A stretch of 14,412 bases of DNA, taken from contig JAQWON010000118.1 in assembly GCA_029245825.1 (NCBI GenBank), forward strand, positions 1-14,412, read 5' to 3'. The position numbers were made by a program, and so were the translations under genes. Below the pieces are notes generated by a model. The model searched no databases, was not told where the DNA came from, and saw nothing but the letters and a program-made list of their open reading frames with translations. Shown here piece after piece: positions 1 through 7,436 of this stretch (position 1 is the first letter of the stretch; each line of letters opens with the position of its first letter). Origin of the DNA: Flavobacteriaceae bacterium (GTDB taxonomy: Bacteria; Bacteroidota; Bacteroidia; Flavobacteriales; Flavobacteriaceae).

Positions 1-449
1 ATTTAACCATTGCATCACCTGATTTGGGAGGTTCGAAAAGAGCTTATGCTTACTCCAAATTTTTAAAATCTGATGTTGTTATATGTTACAAACAAAGAAG
101 CAAAGCAAATAAAATTTCTCATATGGAACTAATTGGTGATGTTAAAGATAAAAATGTAATTCTAGTCGATGATATAGTCGATACAGCTGGTACACTTTCA
201 AAGGCATCTGATTTAATGATGTCAAGAGGGGCTTTATCTGTTCAAGCAATATGTACCCATGCACTTTTATCTGGAGATGCAGAAAAAAAGATAAATAATT
301 CAAGTCTTAAAAAACTGGTTGTTACTGACTCAATCCCAAGAAAAACAAATAATAAAAAAATTAATATTTTAAGCTGTGCTGAACTCTTTGCTGAAGTCAT
401 GTATAATGTTCATCACAACAAATCAATAAGTACAAAATATTTAATGTAA
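1..449 (+). CDS. prs: Ribose-phosphate pyrophosphokinase (PRPP synthetase), C-terminal part, cut by the window start
   Basis: PRPP synthetase transfers pyrophosphate from ATP to ribose 5-phosphate in the cytoplasm, making PRPP for purine, pyrimidine, histidine, tryptophan and NAD synthesis. The reading frame is already open at base 3 and gives about 148 residues to the TAA at 447-449, roughly the second half of a protein that is usually about 310 residues. It opens with a family-typical SPDLGGSKRA stretch. The PRPP-binding signature VILVDDIVDTAGTL is intact, with its two aspartates encoded at 168-173. A TTG at 24-26 could be mistaken for a start, but conserved sequence lies upstream of it in the same frame, so this is an edge-truncated gene and not a short one. 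rplY follows after 16 bases, so the two are probably co-transcribed. Identity is seen directly; enzyme role is from family knowledge. Confidence 0.96.
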   Translation, partial: LTIASPDLGGSKRAYAYSKFLKSDVVICYKQRSKANKISHMELIGDVKDKNVILVDDIVDTAGTLSKASDLMMSRGALSVQAICTHALLSGDAEKKINNSSLKKLVVTDSIPRKTNNKKINILSCAELFAEVMYNVHHNKSISTKYLM

Positions 450-465
450 TCTAATTGACAAATAA

Positions 466-1155
466 ATGAAATCTATTACTCTTAAGGGCTCTAAAAGAAA
501 AGAACTAGGTAAATCTTCATCAAAAAAATTAAGAAATGAGGGAAAGGTTCCCTGTGTTCTTTATGGTGATGGTGAGCCAATTCATTTTTATTCAAATGAA
601 ATTGACTTTAAAAAACTAGTTTATACGCCAGATGCTCATAGTGTCAATATTGAATTGGATGAAAAAAATCAATTTAATGCTATCATGCAGGACATTCAAT
701 TTCATCCTCTAACAGACAGAATTGTTCATATTGACTTTTATCAGTTATCTGATGATAAAGAAGTTTCTGTCGATATTCCTGTAAGGCTAGAGGGGCAAGC
801 TCCTGGTGTATTGAATTCTGGAGGTATGCTAACTAGAAATAAAAGAAAATTGAAAGTCCGTGCTTTGCCTAAAAATTTACCAGATTATATATTGGTTGAT
901 ATCTCTAATTTAGAACTTGGAGATAAAATTTATACCTCTGATCTTAAAAATGATCTTTATACTTTTTTACACTCTGATAGCACTGTAGTAACTCAAGTGA
1001 TAACTTCCAGAGCTTCAATGATACTAGAAGAACCAACGCCTGAGGAAACTGCTGCTGAAGGAGCAGAAGCTACTCCAACTGAAGAAGGAGAGAAAAAAGC
1101 TGAAGGCGACACAAAAGATGATAGTGATAAAAAAGAAGGTGATTCTAAAGATTAA
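466..1155 (+). CDS. rplY: 50S ribosomal protein L25 / general stress protein Ctc
   Basis: L25 of the long Ctc/TL5 type binds 5S rRNA in the large ribosomal subunit. The 229 residues show the N-terminal RNA-binding domain (KLRNEGKVPCVLYG at about 21-34, FHPLTDRIVHIDFYQL at about 79-94). A beta-rich C-terminal domain follows to about residue 188. The last 40 or so residues are a low-complexity tail rich in Glu, Asp, Lys, Ala and Thr, a common addition in Bacteroidota L25 and probably disordered. The ATG lies 16 bases after prs and no strong Shine-Dalgarno sequence is visible, as is usual in this phylum. The order prs-rplY-pth is a widely conserved cluster, which supports the call. Confidence 0.96.
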   Translation: MKSITLKGSKRKELGKSSSKKLRNEGKVPCVLYGDGEPIHFYSNEIDFKKLVYTPDAHSVNIELDEKNQFNAIMQDIQFHPLTDRIVHIDFYQLSDDKEVSVDIPVRLEGQAPGVLNSGGMLTRNKRKLKVRALPKNLPDYILVDISNLELGDKIYTSDLKNDLYTFLHSDSTVVTQVITSRASMILEEPTPEETAAEGAEATPTEEGEKKAEGDTKDDSDKKEGDSKD

Positions 1156-1211
1156 TAAAGTTTTAATTATATAGATCCTTTCCTATAAAATTTTGAAACC
1201 ATTTTGGACTT

Positions 1212-1820
1212 ATGACTGGATTTTTTAAATGGTTTAAAAGAGATTCAAAGGCAATTGAAAACAATAAATTTTTAATTGTTGGTTTAGGTAATATTGGAGC
1301 TAAATATGAAAAAACCAGGCATAATATTGGATTTAGGATAATCGACTTATTATCCTCAGAGAAAAATATAACCCTTGAAAAATTAAAGCTTGGACAACTT
1401 GGTGTTTTAAATTATAGTGGTAAAAAAATTTTTCTTTTAAAACCATCAACCTTAATGAACCTTAGTGGAAAATCTGTTAGATACTGGATGAAAAAAAAGA
1501 ACATAGAAATCACTAATATTTTGATTTTAACAGATGATTTAAATCTTGATTTTGGAAAAATTAAATTAAAACGAAGAGGTAGCGCCGGAGGTCATAATGG
1601 TCTTAAAGATATTGAACACTGCTTAAATACTTCAGAATATCCAAGATTAAGATTCGGAATTGGAAATAAAAAGCACACAAATGATAAAGTAGATTTTGTC
1701 CTTGGAAACTTTTCTAAAGATGAGGAAGAGAAAATATCAAAATCTTTTAAAGTTTGTACTGAAGTAGTTTTATCATTTATCAGAAATGGGATAGAAAATA
1801 CGATGAACTTATACAATTAA
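1212..1820 (+). CDS. pth: Peptidyl-tRNA hydrolase
   Basis: Pth cleaves the ester bond of peptidyl-tRNAs released from stalled ribosomes and so recycles tRNA. The 202-residue protein has the family core from residue 20. GLGNIG at 24-29 carries Asn27 (E. coli Asn10), and TRHNIGF follows with the catalytic His37 (E. coli His20). PSTLMNLSG carries Asn83, and Asp108 and GGHNGLKD with His128 and Asn129 complete the site. The spacings match the E. coli enzyme. The usual GLGNPG reads GLGNIG here. An N-terminal extension of about 18 residues, aromatic and basic (GFFKWFKRD), precedes the core; no other ATG lies between it and the core. The 56-base gap after rplY is large enough for a promoter but has only a near-match to the TAnnTTTG box. 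It converges on the lipoprotein gene with 6 bases between stops. Confidence 0.96.
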   Translation: MTGFFKWFKRDSKAIENNKFLIVGLGNIGAKYEKTRHNIGFRIIDLLSSEKNITLEKLKLGQLGVLNYSGKKIFLLKPSTLMNLSGKSVRYWMKKKNIEITNILILTDDLNLDFGKIKLKRRGSAGGHNGLKDIEHCLNTSEYPRLRFGIGNKKHTNDKVDFVLGNFSKDEEEKISKSFKVCTEVVLSFIRNGIENTMNLYN

Positions 1821-1828
1821 ATTTAATT
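1815..1828. repeat. AT-only perfect palindrome spanning two convergent stop codons
   Basis: The 14 bases AATTAAATTTAATT read the same on both strands and include the TAA of pth and the TAA of the opposing lipoprotein gene. Being free of G and C it would form only a very weak hairpin, so a role in termination is uncertain; part of the symmetry is forced by two facing TAA codons. Confidence 0.4.
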
Positions 1829-2498
1829 ATGCTGAAGTTGAAAAAGAACCCAAAGAAGAAGAAGTGTTTCCCTTTGAATCTGTTGTAATTATTTTCCAAT
1901 AATAGTTTTTACCTACTTCTAATTCAATTTCAATAGAAGTGCCTGTCAAACCACTATTAATCAATTTTAACTCATCTATATCTTCTCCTATATAAAAATC
2001 AAAAGAAATTATATCATTATCTAGATCCCTACCTTCCCATTGAAAAATGAATCTACCATTATCCAAATTAACTTGCTCTTCAGAACCAGGACTTATTAGT
2101 TTTGCAGGAAAAGGCAAATAACTGGACTTAGAATGACCTTCTAGATAAAAAACCCATATTTGACTCTTTGAAATTATTGGGCTGTTTTCTGATTTAGAAA
2201 AAACCCACCAAGAATATGGAAATCCTCTTTTTAAAATAATACTTTCAGAATTTAAAACAGTTCCCTTTTTAAGCATTTCTCCAGTATCTAAATTGTTAAT
2301 ATTAATTTCATAAGAATCTGTATGCAAAGACTGTTTCCAACTAAAGGTTACTTGACTTTCTTCTAGGTCAATATTTAAGGCTGTAGTACAGGAATCTCCA
2401 TTCCCGGGGGATGATAAAATAACAGCCTCAGGATCAGGAATCACCTCCTTTTTACATGAAAAAAGCAAAATAAGGGCTAATAAAAAATTTAATTTCAT
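1827..2498 (-). CDS. Small lipoprotein with two fibronectin-III-like domains
   Basis: I do not recognise this as a named protein. The first 15 residues are a short lipoprotein signal: Lys2, a hydrophobic run, and a lipobox-like LFSC with Cys15 as the predicted lipidation site. The residues after Cys15 are Lys-Lys-Glu, close to the surface-export signal described for Bacteroidota lipoproteins, so display on the outer face is possible. The remaining 200 residues look like two beta-sandwich Fn3-like repeats, about 27-118 and 130-222. Both use the pattern LISPG ... FxW ... YxW, typical of domains that bind proteins or sugars or act as spacers. No catalytic motif is visible. The gene overlaps the upstream metallopeptidase gene as ATGA (2495-2498), so the two are almost certainly co-transcribed and translationally coupled. 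A role as surface partner, anchor or inhibitor of that enzyme is inference only. Confidence 0.85.
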   Translation of the reverse strand: MKLNFLLALILLFSCKKEVIPDPEAVILSSPGNGDSCTTALNIDLEESQVTFSWKQSLHTDSYEININNLDTGEMLKKGTVLNSESIILKRGFPYSWWVFSKSENSPIISKSQIWVFYLEGHSKSSYLPFPAKLISPGSEEQVNLDNGRFIFQWEGRDLDNDIISFDFYIGEDIDELKLINSGLTGTSIEIELEVGKNYYWKIITTDSKGNTSSSLGSFSTSA

Positions 2499-5400
2499 AG
2501 CTTGAGAAATTTGAAATTTTCAATTTTGTCTTCTGTTTGAACTGAAATTAAATATATACCCCTTGGATAATTATCCAAATTAAAAACAAAATCTCTTTGA
2601 TATTTCTCAAATAACATCTCCTTTTCTTCCAATAAGGCCCCATTAACATTGTAGAGTAGTAATTTCACCTTATTATTTATACCTCCTACCATAACATTTA
2701 TCCGATTTAAAACTGGATTAGGGTATATTTTTGAGCTCTCAGAAAGAAATATTTTCTCTTCAAATTTTCCCTGACAATTTATATCAGTAATAACCTCAAT
2801 TAAATTTAATTCTTCATTTAATTTAAATTGATGGATTCCAGAGGAATTAACTGTCATCTTTTTATCATTTAATGTAATATAATAGGTAGATGCACCATTG
2901 AGTGAAAGTGATAAAATTTTATCTTCTCTATTTAAAACTGAACTAACTTCTAGTTCCTTAGGTTCATTTATTTTAGCCAAAAAACATGTTTTAAACTCAG
3001 TTTCTTCAATTGTAGTAACACATATTTCATACTCCCCAGAAGAAAGTCCAGTTAACTTTAAGCCACTAAGCGAATTGAATTGTTTAGTTTCAAAAAATCC
3101 ATTATTTGCAATTATTTCAGCTTTATAATTAAATACTGCTCTGGAGGAAATCTGAATTTCACCATTGTTTTTACCAATGCAGGAAACATCTTTTTTGGTT
3201 AAAGTAAAATTATCTTGAGTATAAAAATCACAAAGATCTCCAATCCCATTATTATCAATATCTAACTGATCATCATTATAAATATTTGGACAATTGTCAT
3301 AAACATCAGCATAAATATCACCATCTGAATTTTTTAAAACATTTCCCGTGTAACAAATTTGAATTGAAAAATCAATTAGTTCTCCAGTATCTTGAGGTCC
3401 TTGATCTACAATTTGTAATATCCAATTTCCATTGGCTCGCTCACCATTAAAAATATCAAGACTTTCAACGGGACGAAAGGATCCCGTAAATGGTGCATTA
3501 GCAGAAGAAATAGATGCTTGTGAATCTTGATCAAAAACAGTTTCTGTATAATTATCTCCATCACCTCCTGAATTCTGAGACAAAGTAACTTTTGTGCCAT
3601 CTGGAGAAACTAAATAAATTCTCAAATCTTCTACCCATGTATGAGTTAAAGTTAAATTAACATTAATATCTACAATATTTACAATATCTGAAATTTCAAT
3701 GCTTGTAACAGTTAATCCGCTTTCATCTATTGAGGTTGCATCATTAAGACTAATGGGTAAGTTTTCAGACTCATATAATCCACAAGTAATTTTCTGGGTT
3801 TTGAAACTAAAGGGATTTGAAAAATTACTTTGCGAACAATTATTTATTGACTTGACTCTCCAAAAATAGTTTGAATTAAATTCTAGTTTATCAATATTAT
3901 AAAAGCTTTGATCAATATTTTCTGAAAAGATTATTTCCTGAAAGCCAATATCTTTTGAAATTTGAATTTGGTATGTTGATGCATTTTCATCATTATCCCA
4001 TGTTAGTGTAGTAGATAGAGATGCTTCTTCTAAATTATCTTCAGGAGTTAATAGCTCTGGAGAATTTAAATCATCAGTCCTATAATTTAGATCAAAATCA
4101 AAACTTCTTGAAACACTAGCGCTTTCAGCTTTTAAGCTTAAATGAATATCCTGAGGAGATAAATTTTCAAGTCCAAAAATTTTTACCTCTCCAGAAGTGC
4201 TAGAATTATTTAAGTTATCAGGGCTTATATTAACTGTAAGTCCTTGAGGTAAATTATCTATAGTTAAGTTTACGTCTTCATTAAAGTCTAGATAAGTGGA
4301 ATAATCAAAATTAAATTGAACCATATTTTGATCACATATTTCTTGAATAAAATTTTGAAATTTAATTACAAAAGGACTTTGAATAACGGATATATTTTCC
4401 TTGTTAACAGTAAAGTAGATAGAATTATCAGGTTTTACCATAATTCTCCCATTTGTTGAACTAACAGTAGAAGGAACAATTACTTCAGCTAGACCGTCAT
4501 TAGGTGTTTTCTCTAAAAGGATTTCACTAGAATTAAAACCATCGGATGAAAAGTAAATATTTACATTCTTTGTATCAATAGGAGATAAATTTGTTCCAGC
4601 AACATCCCAATTAATAATTTGTCTTGTCCCTGCTTCCCATATTAAATTAGTTTGATTTTGTGAAATTATTTTAAAAGGGCCTACGTTAGAATCAACAGTA
4701 AGTATTTTTTTGTCTGAGGCAGTTCTTCCTTGTTGACCAGTAGTGTCAAGGGAACGGTCTCGAATAGTTATTCCCCAAGTCAATATTCTATCAACATTAG
4801 ATACAGTCTCCCAATTATCACCCGCACTTGGATTTATTTGTGTCAGGTTACCATTTAAAATAGCGGTCATATTAGGAATATTTCTGTAATTTAAAAGCGA
4901 TGGAGGAAAAGATCTCGCTTGAGCTCCGTTAACCTTATCTGGTCCAAAATTACTTGCATCCACTTGCCCATTATCTAACTGTTCCCAACAATAATACAGT
5001 ATATCTAAATCTGGATCACTTGCTTCAGCTACGAGCTCATAAGGTGTTCCAATTGGAATAACAATATCTTTGCCTGCGGAAACTACTGGAACTTGATTAT
5101 TAATAGGTTCAGAACTAAAACAACTTGTAGATTCAACATATTCTGTAATATTTTTTATACTGTAGTAATGAAAATAAGGATCTCCGTGTAATGCTACATT
5201 GTCTAAACCAGTAATCCCTGCATAGCCCATTATTGTAGAACCGCTACCAGGTTCAGAATTTACTCCTGCACCTTCCATATTATATGAAAAAGTATGAAAT
5301 GCTCCAAATTGATGCCCTAATTCATGAGCAACATAATCCAAATCAAAATAATCATTCATAAAAACTCCTCCAGAGGTGTCTTGGAAGGGATGAGAGGTAT

Positions 5401-6352
5401 ATGCACTTCCTTTCTTGGAATCAATGCATACGCTGCCTATATAGCCTGCATTCCCATCTGCCTGTCCGTAGTCAAAAACCTGACCTACATCATAATTTTC
5501 CGAGCCAAAAACATCATCAAGTGTCTTTTGAACTTCTTCATTTAAATCATCTATATAAGGATCTGTTTCAGGATTTTCGTATAATAATGACGCGTCAGAA
5601 ACAAGTTCTAAATGAATTCCAAGATCATTTTCAAAAACTTCATTTATCCTGTTAATGGTAGAAGCAACAGCTGCAAAGGCATCTTCTGAGTTTATACCAT
5701 TGGAATCATCATCGTCTCCCCAAAAAGATGTGAATTCACCAGTTGCAGAAATTGCTATACGAAATGTTTTTATATTTTCAGATAATTTTAATTGTGATGA
5801 GGTTATATTTTTACTCTTAAGATAGCTTAAGTTAGTTTTTTTTTTAGTCTTTGTATAGCATTTAAAAACTTCTGAAAATAATTTTTCAGAGCGTGGATAA
5901 GAAAAATATATACTTGAGTCAACTTTTAGAGGTTGAATAAAATGGTTCTGACCATTTGGCATTAGGATCCATATATTAAACCCCATTGGCGAGTCAGATA
6001 ACCTAACTTTAACATTTCTCCTATCATTACTTTTACCTAGATATGTTTTTACCTCAGGATATTTGTTTTGAAGTTCAGAAGATAAAACCCCAGCAGGTAT
6101 TATATTAAAGCTTTCAAAATTACCTTTTTCATTGGGTAAAATTAATTCAATAGGTTTTCTAACATTCTTGTCAAACTTTATCAAATTAAGTTCATTAGAT
6201 ATTTGCTTTTTATTTAATCTATAAAAACGCCAATCATTTTGTCTGTTTTTTACTATATCTGAAATTTTATCTTCTGAAATAAGGGTCCAATTAGATTGAG
6301 CAAAAGAAAAAGAATTGAACAAAAAGAAAAAAAACAATATCCTTAAAAGCAT
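2495..6352 (-). CDS. Secreted multidomain reprolysin-like zinc metallopeptidase with T9SS sorting domain
   Basis: Likely an extracellular or surface protein-degrading enzyme, about 1285 residues from the ATG at 6352. Order of parts: a signal peptide (MLLRILFFFF to about FAQ, residue 19); a propeptide-like region to about 195; a metzincin domain at about 198-410 with zinc motif HELGHQFGAFH (His343, Glu344, His347, His353) and Met-turn SGSTIMGY (Met375); a PKD-like domain from about 421; two Ig-like domains at about 550-757; an Fn3 domain at about 764-854; a proprotein-convertase P-type domain at about 857-1001; an Asp-rich thrombospondin type 3-like calcium segment at about 1009-1042; an SprB-like repeat at about 1049-1140; and a T9SS type A sorting domain at 1207-1285 (KIYPNPV, ending FKFLKL). 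I prefer this ATG to a TTG 12 bases upstream because GAGGG lies 5 bases before it. It overlaps the lipoprotein gene by four bases. Substrate unknown. Confidence 0.93.
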   Translation of the reverse strand: MLLRILFFFFLFNSFSFAQSNWTLISEDKISDIVKNRQNDWRFYRLNKKQISNELNLIKFDKNVRKPIELILPNEKGNFESFNIIPAGVLSSELQNKYPEVKTYLGKSNDRRNVKVRLSDSPMGFNIWILMPNGQNHFIQPLKVDSSIYFSYPRSEKLFSEVFKCYTKTKKKTNLSYLKSKNITSSQLKLSENIKTFRIAISATGEFTSFWGDDDDSNGINSEDAFAAVASTINRINEVFENDLGIHLELVSDASLLYENPETDPYIDDLNEEVQKTLDDVFGSENYDVGQVFDYGQADGNAGYIGSVCIDSKKGSAYTSHPFQDTSGGVFMNDYFDLDYVAHELGHQFGAFHTFSYNMEGAGVNSEPGSGSTIMGYAGITGLDNVALHGDPYFHYYSIKNITEYVESTSCFSSEPINNQVPVVSAGKDIVIPIGTPYELVAEASDPDLDILYYCWEQLDNGQVDASNFGPDKVNGAQARSFPPSLLNYRNIPNMTAILNGNLTQINPSAGDNWETVSNVDRILTWGITIRDRSLDTTGQQGRTASDKKILTVDSNVGPFKIISQNQTNLIWEAGTRQIINWDVAGTNLSPIDTKNVNIYFSSDGFNSSEILLEKTPNDGLAEVIVPSTVSSTNGRIMVKPDNSIYFTVNKENISVIQSPFVIKFQNFIQEICDQNMVQFNFDYSTYLDFNEDVNLTIDNLPQGLTVNISPDNLNNSSTSGEVKIFGLENLSPQDIHLSLKAESASVSRSFDFDLNYRTDDLNSPELLTPEDNLEEASLSTTLTWDNDENASTYQIQISKDIGFQEIIFSENIDQSFYNIDKLEFNSNYFWRVKSINNCSQSNFSNPFSFKTQKITCGLYESENLPISLNDATSIDESGLTVTSIEISDIVNIVDINVNLTLTHTWVEDLRIYLVSPDGTKVTLSQNSGGDGDNYTETVFDQDSQASISSANAPFTGSFRPVESLDIFNGERANGNWILQIVDQGPQDTGELIDFSIQICYTGNVLKNSDGDIYADVYDNCPNIYNDDQLDIDNNGIGDLCDFYTQDNFTLTKKDVSCIGKNNGEIQISSRAVFNYKAEIIANNGFFETKQFNSLSGLKLTGLSSGEYEICVTTIEETEFKTCFLAKINEPKELEVSSVLNREDKILSLSLNGASTYYITLNDKKMTVNSSGIHQFKLNEELNLIEVITDINCQGKFEEKIFLSESSKIYPNPVLNRINVMVGGINNKVKLLLYNVNGALLEEKEMLFEKYQRDFVFNLDNYPRGIYLISVQTEDKIENFKFLKL

Positions 6353-6357
6353 ATAAT

Positions 6358-6362
6358 CCCTC
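6358..6362 (-). promoter_or_regulatory. Shine-Dalgarno-like GAGGG for the metallopeptidase gene
   Basis: On the minus strand GAGGG is followed by 5 bases and then the ATG at 6352. The competing in-frame TTG at 6364 overlaps this element, so the element favours the ATG. Such sites are uncommon elsewhere in this window. Confidence 0.5.
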
Positions 6363-6403
6363 AAATAATTTTTATGTAATGTATAAAGTTAAAAATTAAT
6401 TAC

Positions 6404-6437
6404 TTGAAAAATCATTAACAATTAAAATGTAATTTTG
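6404..6437 (+). promoter_or_regulatory. Putative Bacteroidota-type promoter for the ribF operon
   Basis: A TTG at 6404-6406 and TAATTTTG at 6430-6437 match the flavobacterial -33 TTG and -7 TAnnTTTG elements, with 23 bases between them, at the long end of the reported range. The ATG of ribF is at 6459, leaving a leader of about 15 bases. The divergent 106-base gap must also hold the metallopeptidase promoter; on that strand I see only a one-mismatch box (TAACTTTA, 6384-6391). Confidence 0.45.
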
Positions 6438-6458
6438 TAAGACTTTGTACTCTGGTAA

Positions 6459-7400
6459 ATGAAAATCATTCATAATCTAGAAAATTATATAGCGGAAAAA
6501 TCTTCAATTATAACCATTGGAACATTTGATGGTCTTCATATTGGTCATCAAAAAATAATTTCTGATTTAGTGTCTATCTCAAAAAAAGAAAAACTAGTTT
6601 CAATATTACTAACTTTTTTCCCACATCCAAGAATGGTTCTTCAAGACAGTAATATTGAAATGATTGATACAATCGATGAGAAACAGGGTTTTTTAAAAAA
6701 TCTTGGAGTGGATTTTCTTATTATCCATCCCTTTTCAAATGATTTTTCTAGGTTATCACCAATTGATTTTATTAGAGATGTCCTAGTAAATAAATTTAAA
6801 ATTTCAAAAATAATAGTAGGTTATGATCATAGATTTGGACGAAATAGAGAAGCGAATATATTCGATCTTAAAAACTTTGGGGAAGCATATAATTTTTCTG
6901 TTAATGTAATCCCAGCTCAAGAAATTAAAAGTAACTCTGTAAGCTCAACAAAAATACGATCTGCAATTGTTAAAGGAGATATTAAAACTGCTAATAAATA
7001 TCTTGGACGAGAATTTAAACTTATAGGAAAAGTTGTCAAAGGAAATAGCATTGGAAGAAAATTAGGTTTTCCAACAGCAAATTTAAAAATAGATGAGGAA
7101 TATAAAATAAGACCTTCTAAAGGAGTTTATTTAATTCAATGTATTATTGATTCCAAATTATTTTTCGGAATGATGAATTATGGGAAAAGACCTACATTAG
7201 AAGGAAAAGAAAATACAATTGAAATTCATTTTTTTTCATTAAATAAAGATCTTTACGGTTTAAAACTCGGAATTGAAATCCTAGAAAAAATTAGATTTGA
7301 AAAAAAATTTGACTCACTTGAAAGTCTTAAAAAGCAACTAATTCTAGATCAAAAACAGTGTCAAAAATTATTGATGCTAAAACAAAAAATCAATTTCTAA
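6459..7400 (+). CDS. ribF: Bifunctional riboflavin kinase / FAD synthetase
   Basis: RibF phosphorylates riboflavin to FMN and adenylates FMN to FAD, providing all flavin cofactors. The 313 residues match the usual bacterial length. The N-terminal adenylyltransferase domain shows TIGTFDGLHIGH at 19-30, the nucleotidyltransferase HxGH-type motif, then FFPHP, GYDHRFG and the SSTKIR motif at 162-167. The C-terminal kinase domain starts near 183, with GFPTANL at 203-209 (flavin/ATP-binding threonine and asparagine), PSKGVY and a late EIHFF segment. It leads a run of five plus-strand genes (ribF-serS-rsmA-mgtE-arsC). No FMN riboswitch fits in the short upstream gap. Confidence 0.97.
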   Translation: MKIIHNLENYIAEKSSIITIGTFDGLHIGHQKIISDLVSISKKEKLVSILLTFFPHPRMVLQDSNIEMIDTIDEKQGFLKNLGVDFLIIHPFSNDFSRLSPIDFIRDVLVNKFKISKIIVGYDHRFGRNREANIFDLKNFGEAYNFSVNVIPAQEIKSNSVSSTKIRSAIVKGDIKTANKYLGREFKLIGKVVKGNSIGRKLGFPTANLKIDEEYKIRPSKGVYLIQCIIDSKLFFGMMNYGKRPTLEGKENTIEIHFFSLNKDLYGLKLGIEILEKIRFEKKFDSLESLKKQLILDQKQCQKLLMLKQKINF

Positions 7401-7410
7401 TAACAATCAT

Positions 7411-7418
7411 TAAATTTG
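7411..7418 (+). promoter_or_regulatory. TAnnTTTG box upstream of serS
   Basis: TAAATTTG lies in the 36-base gap between ribF and serS, 18 bases before the serS ATG, in the right orientation and at a plausible distance for an internal operon promoter. No TTG is found 17-23 bases upstream, so only half of the promoter is supported. Confidence 0.3.
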
Positions 7419-7436
7419 TAAAATAACTGTCTTAAA

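Noticed and set aside
24..449. A short complete gene starting at TTG 24
   Set aside because: Conserved PRPP synthetase sequence continues upstream in the same frame to the window edge, so it is a truncated prs.
1186..1195. TAnnTTTG promoter box before pth
   Set aside because: The best match (AAATTTTG) has a mismatch at the important first T, and pth is likely read through from prs-rplY.
2898..3128. Plus-strand open frame opposite the SprB-like region of the peptidase
   Set aside because: Antisense shadow of a well-supported domain; Ser/Leu-rich with no recognisable motif.
3406..3600. Minus-strand open frame in another phase within the P-type domain
   Set aside because: The overlapped frame encodes a clear P-type domain; this one is a shadow.
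5324..5655. Two overlapping plus-strand open frames opposite the metallopeptidase catalytic region
   Set aside because: They lie antisense to the zinc-site coding sequence, have no family-like features, and are Cys/His-rich in the way antisense frames often are.
5836..5845. Run of ten T (A10 on the coding strand) inside the metallopeptidase propeptide region, a possible phase-variation tract
   Set aside because: A runs of 9-10 also occur in housekeeping rsmA (for example 8918-8927), so in this AT-rich genome the length is unremarkable. The frame is intact.
6365..6458. FMN riboswitch upstream of ribF
   Set aside because: The gap is shorter than the aptamer plus expression platform and is nearly pure A/T with no conserved G-rich elements.
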